A stretch of 40,320 nt of DNA, taken from assembly GCA_902774175.1 (NCBI GenBank), contig CACYHG010000015.1:1-40320 (forward strand), written 5' to 3'. The translations under genes were made by a program, and so were the position numbers. The notes beneath the pieces are model-generated. The model made no database searches. It saw only the letters and a list, made by a program, of their open reading frames with translations, and was not told the origin of the DNA. Below, one piece after another: positions 33,108-40,320 of this stretch. Position 1 is the first letter of the stretch. Each line of letters starts with the position of its first letter. The stretch is from an uncultured Bacteroidota bacterium. Its GTDB lineage: Bacteria > Bacteroidota > Bacteroidia > Bacteroidales > WCHB1-69.

Positions 33108-33127
33108 TTTAAATTAAGATAGTAGAT

Positions 33128-33919
33128 ATGCAATCAAAGGAAAATCAAGAACAACAGGAATTACAATCCGTTGAAAACAGTCTGATCGCCTTGCGGAAAC
33201 TTCAGATAATTGATTCCAAAATTGATAAAATCCGTACCATCCGCGGGGAACTTCCGTTGGAGGTCCGTGATTTGGAGGCGGCCTGTGAGGGTATTGAGAC
33301 CCGTATACACAAAATTGAAGAGGTGATTAAGGAATTCCAGGCTAAGATCACTGATCGGGAAAACATTAGCAAAAACGCCAGCACCGCCATTTCAAAATAC
33401 AAGGAGCAGCTGGATAACGTCCGCAATAACCGCGAGTACGATGCCCTGAACAAGGAGATAGAATACCAGACTCTCGAAATTGAGTTGAGCAACAAGAAGA
33501 TAGAAGACTACAGGCATTCCATTGACGCCAAAAACGAGGAGATTGCAGCCTGCAATGCCGAGTTGGAGGTGACACAGGAGGAGCTTAAGAACAAGAAATC
33601 CGAACTGGATGACATAATCGCGGAGACCGAAAAGGAGGAAAACAGGCTTCTGGCCAACGTGACCAAATATGAATCCGCAATTGAGCCCCGTCTGCTCACC
33701 GCATTCAAGCGCATCCGCAACAACATGCGTAACGGTCTGGCGGTTGTGAAGATTGAACGTGACGCCTGTGGCGGCTGTTTCAGCAAAATCTCCCCGCAGC
33801 GCCAGCTTGACATCTGCATGCACAAGAAGATCATCGTCTGTGAGTTCTGCGGACGCATTCTGATAGACACCCGCATAGCGGACATTGCCAACCAGGAAAT
33901 GCAGGAGATTGCCGAATGA
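33128..33919 (+). CDS. Coiled-coil protein with C4-type zinc ribbon
   Basis: 263 residues. A long coiled coil (about 10-185) has heptad-rich segments such as LEVTQEELKNKKSELDDII. A C-terminal zinc ribbon carries C214xxC217 (CGGC) and C238xxC241 (CEFC). The family (zf-RING_7, CdsZ-like) is thought to bind nucleic acid, but its role is not established. It follows nif3 after 20 bases, a pairing seen widely in this phylum and others, and its end overlaps the next gene by ATGA (33916-33919). Confidence 0.9.
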   Translation: MQSKENQEQQELQSVENSLIALRKLQIIDSKIDKIRTIRGELPLEVRDLEAACEGIETRIHKIEEVIKEFQAKITDRENISKNASTAISKYKEQLDNVRNNREYDALNKEIEYQTLEIELSNKKIEDYRHSIDAKNEEIAACNAELEVTQEELKNKKSELDDIIAETEKEENRLLANVTKYESAIEPRLLTAFKRIRNNMRNGLAVVKIERDACGGCFSKISPQRQLDICMHKKIIVCEFCGRILIDTRIADIANQEMQEIAE

Positions 33920-34488
33920 AAAAGGGAATAGTAGTATGTGTATTGGCCGGCCTTTTGCTGGTATCATGCGATGCGCTGCAGCAGCTCACGCAGCTTACAA
34001 ATGTCAAAAACTGCACATTTGAATTGGACAAGGTTGAAAGCGTCCAGGTTGCAGGGATCAATGTGATGAACTTGAGCGGTTTTTCCGCAATCGATCTGGT
34101 CAATCTGGCTGCCTGCATCAAGGCGAAGAAGGTGCCCGTTTCACTGGGTGTGCGCGTCGGGGTGGCGAACCCTGGAGCCAGTGCGGCCACTGTCACACGT
34201 ATGGACTGGCTCTGCACCGTGGACAACAAGCAGATGGCCACCGGTGTGATTTCCGACCGCTATTCGGTTCCGGCCGGCGGTTCCGTCTCCATTCCCTTGA
34301 AGGTTAACATGGACGCCTACGATCTGTTCTCCTCTTCCGGTGTGGATGCCATCAAGGCGTTCATCAACAGTTTCTCAAAGGAGGACCATACCTCTTCAAG
34401 GGTGGCGGTCAAGGTCAAGCCGACTGTGGAATTGGGTTCGACAACTGTCACGATGCCGAATTATATTACATTGATTTCAAATAAGTGA
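33916..34488 (+). CDS. LEA type 2/WHy-domain-like lipoprotein
   Basis: 190 residues. A lipoprotein signal peptide with lipobox LLVSC (Cys18) is followed by a helix, then an immunoglobulin-like beta sandwich of the LEA-2/WHy type: VSLGVRVGVANPGASAATV, SVPAGGSVSIPLKVNMDAYD, and repeated alternating strands. Proteins of this fold are linked to stress and desiccation in plants and to envelope functions in bacteria; no specific role can be given. It is translationally coupled to the zinc-ribbon gene and 3 bases before gpsA. Confidence 0.7.
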   Translation: MKKGIVVCVLAGLLLVSCDALQQLTQLTNVKNCTFELDKVESVQVAGINVMNLSGFSAIDLVNLAACIKAKKVPVSLGVRVGVANPGASAATVTRMDWLCTVDNKQMATGVISDRYSVPAGGSVSIPLKVNMDAYDLFSSSGVDAIKAFINSFSKEDHTSSRVAVKVKPTVELGSTTVTMPNYITLISNK

Positions 34489-34491
34489 CCC

Positions 34492-35529
34492 ATGCCATTT
34501 GTATTTGAATCGATAAAAGCGGTCACGCGGCCTGATTACAAAGTCGCCGTTTTGGGAGGGGGCAGTTGGGCAACTGCCATAGTGAAAATCCTCTCCTCAA
34601 ATCTGAAATATGTATATTGGTGGGTGCGGGAGCCGGAAATTGTTGAGGGCATCCGCACATTAGGACATAACCCGATCTATCTGAATGAGGCGCAGCTCAA
34701 CAGCAAACGCATCCGGATTTCCAACAACATGAAGCATGTTGTGAAAAAGGCCGACCTGATAGTGCTGGTTATTCCCTCCGCATTCATTTGCGATTCCCTG
34801 TCCGTGCTGCCAGAGAACGCCTTTGAGGGCAAATATGTCATTTCCGCAACCAAGGGTCTGATTCAGCAGCCGCGGTTACAGATTTCCCTTTTCATGCACC
34901 GTTATTTTGGCGTGCCGGAAGACCGTCTCGGCCTTATCATGGGTCCTTCCCACGCGGAGGAGATTGCCCGTGAGCGGCTTACCTACCTGACGTCGGCCTC
35001 CTGCAATCCCAAGCTGGCTGAAGATGTCGCCAACCTGTTCCGCAACCGCTACGTGGTGACAACCCTATCCGATGACATGCGCGGTATCGAGACCTGCGTG
35101 ATCCTGAAAAACATCTATGCACTTGCAGCGGGCATTTTCCGCGGTTTGGGTGCCGGAGACAACCTGCTTGCCGTCTTCAACGCGAACTGCTATAACGAGA
35201 TGGTGACCATCACCCAGATGCTTCATCCGATGGAGGACCGCAAATATGCCCTTTCACCATATCTTGGCGACTTCCTTGTGACAACCTATTCCCAATACAG
35301 CCGCAACCGCAATTTCGGCTACATGGTGGGGAAGGGCTATTCCGTGCAAACCATCCTGATGGAGATGAAAATGGTGGCCGAGGGCTATTCGGCAGTTTCA
35401 AGCGTTTACCATTTCAATCAGGAGCAGCTTCATGCCGATCTCCCCATACTTACAACCACCTATAAGATTCTTTATGAGAAGGCGCCTGTGAGAACCAGCA
35501 TCCACCGCCTTTTGGACCAATTGAAATAA
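34492..35529 (+). CDS. gpsA: NAD(P)-dependent glycerol-3-phosphate dehydrogenase
   Basis: 345 residues. Nucleotide-binding motif VAVLGGGSWATAIVKIL, then LVIPSAFICDSL, SATKGLI, the family stretch GPSHAEEIARERLTYLT and the catalytic-lysine helix LKNIYALAAGIFRGLGAGDN. It reduces dihydroxyacetone phosphate to sn-glycerol-3-phosphate, the start of phospholipid synthesis. The N-terminal 15 residues before the Rossmann fold fit a short extension. It follows the LEA-type gene after 3 bases and precedes the DUF3078 gene by 25, so one transcript is likely. Confidence 0.95.
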   Translation: MPFVFESIKAVTRPDYKVAVLGGGSWATAIVKILSSNLKYVYWWVREPEIVEGIRTLGHNPIYLNEAQLNSKRIRISNNMKHVVKKADLIVLVIPSAFICDSLSVLPENAFEGKYVISATKGLIQQPRLQISLFMHRYFGVPEDRLGLIMGPSHAEEIARERLTYLTSASCNPKLAEDVANLFRNRYVVTTLSDDMRGIETCVILKNIYALAAGIFRGLGAGDNLLAVFNANCYNEMVTITQMLHPMEDRKYALSPYLGDFLVTTYSQYSRNRNFGYMVGKGYSVQTILMEMKMVAEGYSAVSSVYHFNQEQLHADLPILTTTYKILYEKAPVRTSIHRLLDQLK

Positions 35530-35554
35530 TGTAAAAAGTAAAAAATAAGATATC

Positions 35555-36538
35555 ATGAAACAGAAGTTTTTTTTGCTTATCGGAATCCTCTGCTGTGTGA
35601 ATTCCATCCTGACGGCGCAGGAAATAAAGGACCTGGCCATCAAATCCTATGAAAAGAGCACAAAGGCGGACACCACTGTCAAGGAGAGTTACTGGTCCTA
35701 TGGCGGTATCACACTCCTGACCTTTTCGCAGGACTATACGTTGAACTGGGCTGCCGGTGGTGACCCCGCCCTCAGTCTGAAGGGAACCGGCAACTATTTC
35801 CTCAAATACAGCAAGCAGCGTCTCACATGGGACAACACCCTGAATTTTGACTATGGCATGCAGCGGAATCTGGAGACCAAGGTCAACACCAAGACCACCG
35901 ACAATCTGGAACTGGCCTCAAATCTCGGTTATCTGTTGGGCGGTCATTGGAACGGCGCCGCCTTAGTGAAGATGCAGACCCAGATTTCGGACGGCTACAC
36001 CAACGACAAGGTGACTTCGGCCTTCATGACCCCTGCATATCTGATCACCTCAATCGGTTTGGACTACAAGCAGAAAGACTGGTCAATATTTGTCTCCCCG
36101 ATTACCGGAAAAACAACATTCAAACTTGACGGGCGTTTCTTTGACGGCAATTACTTCGCGGTCGATTCAGGACTGACCCATCATTTTTCGTTCGGTGGAT
36201 TCGCACGCTTCACAATCAACAAGGACATTACGCCGACAATAAATCTCTATTCAAAACTGGAACTCTTCTCCGATTATCTGAACCAGCCGGAAAAGGTGGA
36301 TGTCAATTTTGAGATCCGCTGGCTCTTCAAGATGACGGAATGGCTCTCATTCAGCATTTATGCGGCAGCCATATACGATTATGATGTCAGGTTCCAGGTC
36401 TACGAGGCGGATGGCGTGACCCCATGTGTGCGCGCCGATGGCACCAAGGTCACCACCGACCACCTGCAGTTCAAGGAGAATTTCGGCCTGACCCTCACCA
36501 GCAAATTCCTGCACAAGTCGGGTTCCAGCAAGCGTTAA
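35555..36538 (+). CDS. DUF3078 outer-membrane beta-barrel-like protein
   Basis: 327 residues with a signal peptide (MKQKFFLLIGILCCVNSILT, cleaved near AQ). The rest consists of alternating beta strands rich in aromatic residues (WSYGGITLLTFSQDYTLNWA, LTWDNTLNFDYGMQRN, IGLDYKQKDWSIFVSPITGK) and ends in a strand before SSKR. It matches the DUF3078 family, known from Bacteroidota only by prediction and thought to lie in the outer membrane. No function is established. It is followed by a 63-residue lipoprotein 6 bases later. Confidence 0.85.
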   Translation: MKQKFFLLIGILCCVNSILTAQEIKDLAIKSYEKSTKADTTVKESYWSYGGITLLTFSQDYTLNWAAGGDPALSLKGTGNYFLKYSKQRLTWDNTLNFDYGMQRNLETKVNTKTTDNLELASNLGYLLGGHWNGAALVKMQTQISDGYTNDKVTSAFMTPAYLITSIGLDYKQKDWSIFVSPITGKTTFKLDGRFFDGNYFAVDSGLTHHFSFGGFARFTINKDITPTINLYSKLELFSDYLNQPEKVDVNFEIRWLFKMTEWLSFSIYAAAIYDYDVRFQVYEADGVTPCVRADGTKVTTDHLQFKENFGLTLTSKFLHKSGSSKR

Positions 36539-36544
36539 CCGGCC

Positions 36545-36736
36545 ATGTGCAACAAATGGATCAAACTGTCCGTGTTTTTCGTTCTGATGATTGCTGTCGT
36601 CGGATTGCAGGGGTGTTCCTCCTCCCGTAAGACAACAACATATCCCAAACGGAGGCACAAGTGCAACTGCCCCCATTTTTCATATTCGGACGTTGTGAAG
36701 GACAGTACATGTGTCATTTCAATATCTACACTATGA
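36545..36736 (+). CDS. Small Cys-containing lipoprotein
   Basis: 63 residues. The signal peptide ends in a lipobox LQGC (Cys24), then a Ser/Arg/Lys-rich stretch (SSRKTTTYPKRRHK) and the short motif CNCPHFS. Similar tiny lipoproteins with a basic stretch and a CxCP motif are annotated in other Bacteroidales, which supports a real gene despite its size. The ATGA overlap with manC (36733-36736) and the 6-base gap from the DUF3078 gene also support it. The function is unknown; the Cys pair could bind metal or form a disulfide. Confidence 0.75.
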   Translation: MCNKWIKLSVFFVLMIAVVGLQGCSSSRKTTTYPKRRHKCNCPHFSYSDVVKDSTCVISISTL

Positions 36737-37827
36737 ACAGCAACAATTTTTGCGTGATAATGGCCGGCGGCGCCGGCACCCGTTTCTGGCCTGTCAGCCG
36801 GAATGCCTTCCCGAAACAGTTCATTGATTTTCTCGGCACGGGAAAGTCCCTGCTCCAGATGACGGTGCAGCGATTCCTGCCCGTTGTGCCGATGGAGAAC
36901 ATCTATATCGTCACCAACGAGACATACAGCGACCTTGTGAGGGAGCAGTTGCCGGAACTTGATGCGGGGCAGATTCTGCTTGAGCCTTTCCGCCGTAATA
37001 CCGCCCCTTGCATCGCTTACGCCAATTATAAGATTAAACAGCGCAATCCGGAAGCCAACATTATCGTTGCCCCGTCGGATCATCTGATTCCTGACGAACA
37101 GCTTTTCAACGAGCATATAGCCTCCGCTCTTGCCTGTGCGGAAAACAACTCATGGCTGCTGACACTGGGCATACATCCCACACGTCCGGAAACGGGCTAC
37201 GGATACATCCAGTATGACAACACCAACCGGTACATGCCGGATCCGCGCATTTCCAAAGTCCGGATATTCACTGAAAAACCTCAGTTGGAACTTGCAAAGC
37301 AATTTTTGGAGAGCGGCGATTTCCTGTGGAATGCCGGCATATTTGTCTGGAAGCTGCCTACCATTATGAAGGCGTTTGAACAGCATCTTCCCGCCATCGA
37401 CCAGCTTTTCCAAAGCGTGGAGCAGGATTTGGGGACGGAACGGGAACAGGCCTCAATCCGTCGCATCTATGAGGAATGCACCGCAATCTCAATAGACTAT
37501 GGCATAATGGAAAAGGCTGAGAATGTCAGTGTGCTCGCCTCCAATTTCGCCTGGTCCGATTTGGGCACATGGACCGCGCTGTACGAGCAGATGAAACAGC
37601 CGGATCAGAAAAATGCCCTGGTGGAGCCGACCAACATATTCACCTACAATACCACCAACTGCATCATTACCGCGCCCAAGGAGACTGTGGTGGTGACGGA
37701 GGGATTGGATGACTACGTGGTTGCAGTGACCGACAACGCCGTGCTTGTCTGCCGGAAGTCAGAAGAGCAGAACATCCGTCAGTTTGTGGCGGATGTGCAG
37801 ATATCCAAAGGGGAAAAGTTTGTATAG
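36733..37827 (+). CDS. manC: Mannose-1-phosphate guanylyltransferase (GDP-mannose pyrophosphorylase)
   Basis: 364 residues from ATG 36733, where homology begins ([19 protein letters not shown]). A GTG at 36661 in the same frame would add 24 residues antisense-like to nothing known and overlap the lipoprotein. Motifs: the nucleotidyltransferase signature [37 protein letters not shown] and [12 protein letters not shown]. It makes GDP-mannose from mannose-1-phosphate and GTP for glycans and capsule. The enzyme lacks the C-terminal phosphomannose isomerase domain of the bifunctional type. Translation is coupled to the small lipoprotein gene. Confidence 0.93.
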   Translation: MNSNNFCVIMAGGAGTRFWPVSRNAFPKQFIDFLGTGKSLLQMTVQRFLPVVPMENIYIVTNETYSDLVREQLPELDAGQILLEPFRRNTAPCIAYANYKIKQRNPEANIIVAPSDHLIPDEQLFNEHIASALACAENNSWLLTLGIHPTRPETGYGYIQYDNTNRYMPDPRISKVRIFTEKPQLELAKQFLESGDFLWNAGIFVWKLPTIMKAFEQHLPAIDQLFQSVEQDLGTEREQASIRRIYEECTAISIDYGIMEKAENVSVLASNFAWSDLGTWTALYEQMKQPDQKNALVEPTNIFTYNTTNCIITAPKETVVVTEGLDDYVVAVTDNAVLVCRKSEEQNIRQFVADVQISKGEKFV

Positions 37828-37832
37828 GCGTC

Positions 37833-39287
37833 ATGGAGGAAAAACAGATGGACATACGGTCGGTTGCCGACGAGAACTACAAATACGGTTTCACCAGCGA
37901 TATAGACACCGAATATTTTCCCAAAGGGATAAGCGAGGAAATTATCCGGCGTATCTCCGAATACAAGCAGGAGCCCGAATGGCTTCTTGATTTCCGGCTG
38001 GAGGCGTACAGGAAGTGGCAGCGCATGAAGGAGCCTACATGGGCGCATCTGCATTATCCTCCAATCAATTATGATGATATAATCTATTTTGCCGTTCCGC
38101 GAAAGAAAAAAAAGCTGGACAGCATGGACGAGGTGGATCCCAAACTTCGGGAAATGTTCGACAAGTTGGGCATTTCGCTTGAAGAGCAGAAACGGCTTGC
38201 CAATGTGAGCGAGGTGGCGGTGGATGCCGTGGTGGATTCGGAATCGGTGAAAACAACCTATCAGGAGACGCTCCGCAAACAGGGCATCATATTCTGCTCC
38301 TTCGGCGAGGCGGTACGCGAACATCCCGAACTTGTCCGGGAATATTTGGGCAAGGCTGTGCCATCCGGAGACAACTTTTTCGCCGCACTCAATTCTGCGG
38401 TCTTCAGCGACGGCTCCTTCTGCTACATCCCGAAAGGGGTGCGCTGTCCCATAGAACTCTCCACCTATTTCCGCATCAACGCAATGAACACCGGCCAGTT
38501 CGAGCGCACGCTGATCATTGCCGACGATGATGCGTATGTCAGTTACATGGAGGGCTGCACCGCCCCGCAGCGTGACGAGAACCAATTACATGCCGCAGTT
38601 GTTGAAATATTCGCCAAGGATCGTGCGGAAGTGAAGTACTCCACAGTGCAGAACTGGTATCCGGGCGACAAGGATGGCAAGGGCGGCATATATAATTTCG
38701 TCACCAAACGCGGCATTTGCGAGGGGTTCCGCTCCAAGATATCCTGGACCCAGGTGGAGACCGGCTCAGCCGTCACATGGAAATATCCGGGCTGCGTGCT
38801 CAAGGGCGACGAGTCGGTCGGGGAGTTCTACTCCGTCGCGCTTACCAACAACTACCAGCAGGCGGATACCGGCACCAAGATGATCCATCTCGGTCGTGAC
38901 ACCCGCAGCACCATCATTTCAAAGGGCATTTCTGCCGGACACAGCGAAAACAGCTACCGCGGCCTTGTGCATATCGGCAAAAACGCACAGCGTGCCAGAA
39001 ACTATTCCCAGTGCGATTCGCTGCTGCTTGGCGACCTGTGCGGCGCCCACACATGGCCCTTCATCGAATGCCAGAACGAGACTGCCATTCTGGAGCATGA
39101 GGCCTCCACCTCGAAGATTTCGGAGGAGCAGCTGTTCTACTGCCAGCAGCGCGGCATCAGTCAGGAAAATGCAATCGGATTGATTGTGAACGGATACGCA
39201 AAGGAGGTGCTGAAACGCCTTCCCATGGAATTTGCCGTGGAGGCGCAGCGGCTGCTGTCTGTCTCACTTGAAGTTAAAAACGGATAA
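37833..39287 (+). CDS. sufB: Fe-S cluster assembly scaffold protein SufB
   Basis: 484 residues, the normal length. Signatures: [84 protein letters not shown], and [20 protein letters not shown] near the C-terminal core. SufB forms the SufBC2D scaffold that builds Fe-S clusters. It follows manC after 5 bases and hisS starts 12 bases later. sufC, sufD and sufS do not follow, so sufB is separated from its usual partners here. Mrp (3011-4081) acts downstream in the same process. Confidence 0.96.
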   Translation: MEEKQMDIRSVADENYKYGFTSDIDTEYFPKGISEEIIRRISEYKQEPEWLLDFRLEAYRKWQRMKEPTWAHLHYPPINYDDIIYFAVPRKKKKLDSMDEVDPKLREMFDKLGISLEEQKRLANVSEVAVDAVVDSESVKTTYQETLRKQGIIFCSFGEAVREHPELVREYLGKAVPSGDNFFAALNSAVFSDGSFCYIPKGVRCPIELSTYFRINAMNTGQFERTLIIADDDAYVSYMEGCTAPQRDENQLHAAVVEIFAKDRAEVKYSTVQNWYPGDKDGKGGIYNFVTKRGICEGFRSKISWTQVETGSAVTWKYPGCVLKGDESVGEFYSVALTNNYQQADTGTKMIHLGRDTRSTIISKGISAGHSENSYRGLVHIGKNAQRARNYSQCDSLLLGDLCGAHTWPFIECQNETAILEHEASTSKISEEQLFYCQQRGISQENAIGLIVNGYAKEVLKRLPMEFAVEAQRLLSVSLEVKNG

Positions 39288-39299
39288 ACCACCCAGAAA

Positions 39300-40320
39300 A
39301 TGCAAATCGGAATACCAAAAGGGACACGTGATTTTCTGCCGCAGGAGATGCGGCGGAGAAACTATATTTTCGACACTATCCGGACAGTTTTCAACCAGTT
39401 CGGTTTTGTGGAAATCCAGACACCATCCATGGAGAACCTCTCCACGCTGATGGGCAAATACGGGGAGGAGGGGGACCGCCTGTTGTTCAAGATTCTCAAT
39501 TCAGGCAATTTCCTGGAGAAAGCCGATTTGTCCGAAACAAATCTGAACAGGCTTTCAGCCGTATTGTGCGAAAAGGGGCTGCGCTATGACCTCACGGTTC
39601 CGTTCGCCCGCTTTGTTGTGCAGCACCGGCAGGAGCTTCCCATGCCATTCAAGCGTTTCCAGATGCAGCCGGTATGGCGTGCCGACCGTCCGCAGAAGGG
39701 GCGTTACCGCGAATTCTACCAGTGTGACGCCGACATTATCGGCAGCAATTCGCTGCTGAACGAGGCGGAACTGCTCCAGATGGCCGACGAGGTTTTTTAC
39801 AAGCTTGGCATTGCCGTGCAGATCAAGGTCAACAACCGGAAACTGCTTGCCGGCATCGCCGCCTACATGGGACATCCCGAGCTGCTGACCGACATCACTG
39901 TAGCCATTGACAAGCTGGACAAGATAGGCTGGGATGGTGTATGCCGCGAACTGGCGGAGCGTGGGGTCTCGCAGGAAGGGATCGCACGTCTGGAACCTAT
40001 TTTCCAGCAGCAGGGCACTCCTGCGGATCTGCTGTCCTATCTGCAAAATCTGCTGAAGGATTCGGAAATTGCAATGAAAGGTGTTGAGGAGATGGGCACA
40101 TTGTTCGGCTATCTCGATAAAATCCCGTTCCATAATGAAGTCTCCGTTGACCTTACCCTTGCCCGCGGGCTGAACTACTATACAGGCGCCATTATGGAGA
40201 TAAAGGCAAAGGATTTTGCCATGGGCAGCATCTCCGGCGGCGGCCGCTATGATGACCTGACAGGCATTTTCGGCATGAAGAACATGTCCGGAGTGGGCAT
40301 TTCGTTCGGTGCCGAACGGA
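39300..40320 (+). CDS. hisS: Histidyl-tRNA synthetase (partial, 3' end outside window)
   Basis: The first 340 codons run open to the window edge. Start [17 protein letters not shown], the class II motif 1 region with [12 protein letters not shown], motif 2 [19 protein letters not shown], the histidine-binding stretch [14 protein letters not shown], and motif 3 beginning [10 protein letters not shown] at the edge. It charges tRNA-His. The start ATG at 39300 is 12 bases after the sufB stop, so the two are probably co-transcribed. Confidence 0.95.
   Translation, partial: MQIGIPKGTRDFLPQEMRRRNYIFDTIRTVFNQFGFVEIQTPSMENLSTLMGKYGEEGDRLLFKILNSGNFLEKADLSETNLNRLSAVLCEKGLRYDLTVPFARFVVQHRQELPMPFKRFQMQPVWRADRPQKGRYREFYQCDADIIGSNSLLNEAELLQMADEVFYKLGIAVQIKVNNRKLLAGIAAYMGHPELLTDITVAIDKLDKIGWDGVCRELAERGVSQEGIARLEPIFQQQGTPADLLSYLQNLLKDSEIAMKGVEEMGTLFGYLDKIPFHNEVSVDLTLARGLNYYTGAIMEIKAKDFAMGSISGGGRYDDLTGIFGMKNMSGVGISFGAER

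Overview
The window reads as an ordinary chromosomal stretch of a Bacteroidota bacterium, most likely of the order Bacteroidales. Evidence: promoter elements of the TAnnTTTG type instead of TATAAT, almost no Shine-Dalgarno sequences, families typical of the phylum (DUF3078 barrel, LptE-type lipoprotein, short small lipoproteins, MIP18-Mrp fusion, long urocanase, RNA polymerase sigma-54 with a receiver-less activator) and gene pairs common there (Nif3 with a C4 zinc-ribbon protein, rsfS with ftsH, lpxK with punA). No tRNA, rRNA, CRISPR array, insertion sequence or prophage gene was seen.

Layout. 1-8071 (+): end of a SulP transporter, a GH3 glycosidase with altered active-site motifs, mrp, hutU, a Nudix hydrolase and a membrane-bound lytic transglycosylase. 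8074-13357 (-): one run badF/nagK-like, rpoN, uvrD/pcrA, mgtC. 13358-13910: a 553-base AT-rich intergenic region packed with TGTAAA boxes, some at exact 12-base steps, in front of an XRE-type regulator (13911-14525, +). 14480-18375 (-): recJ, a von Willebrand A protein broken by one in-frame TAA, and an unrecognised 236-residue protein whose end overlaps the regulator gene on the opposite strand. 18549-24918 (+): acidic-repeat protein, sigma-54 activator, lptE, TPR protein, a short orphan FecCD-like permease, secG, tsaD, thpR. 24922-25659 (-) birA faces rsfS-ftsH (25740-28223, +) across a symmetric divergent promoter. 28227-31217 (-): lpxK, punA, holB. 31218-31604: AT-rich spacer with a 24-base direct repeat. 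31605-40320 (+): orphan AbiEi-like regulator, nif3, zinc-ribbon coiled-coil protein, LEA-type lipoprotein, gpsA, DUF3078 barrel, small lipoprotein, manC, sufB and the start of hisS.

How it works together. Most genes are housekeeping: DNA repair and replication (UvrD/PcrA, RecJ, HolB), envelope biogenesis (LptE, LpxK, SecG, GpsA, ManC, lytic transglycosylase), iron-sulfur assembly (Mrp, SufB), translation and tRNA modification (HisS, TsaD, RsfS, ThpR) and proteolysis (FtsH). Sigma-54 and one of its activators lie about 7 kb apart. I do not see a clear new defence or mobile system. The signals most worth a second look are the TGTAAA box array before the XRE gene, the nonsense-interrupted vWA gene with its unknown partner, the orphan FecCD-like protein inside the lptE-secG cluster, and the orphan AbiEi-like gene lying between two small repeats.
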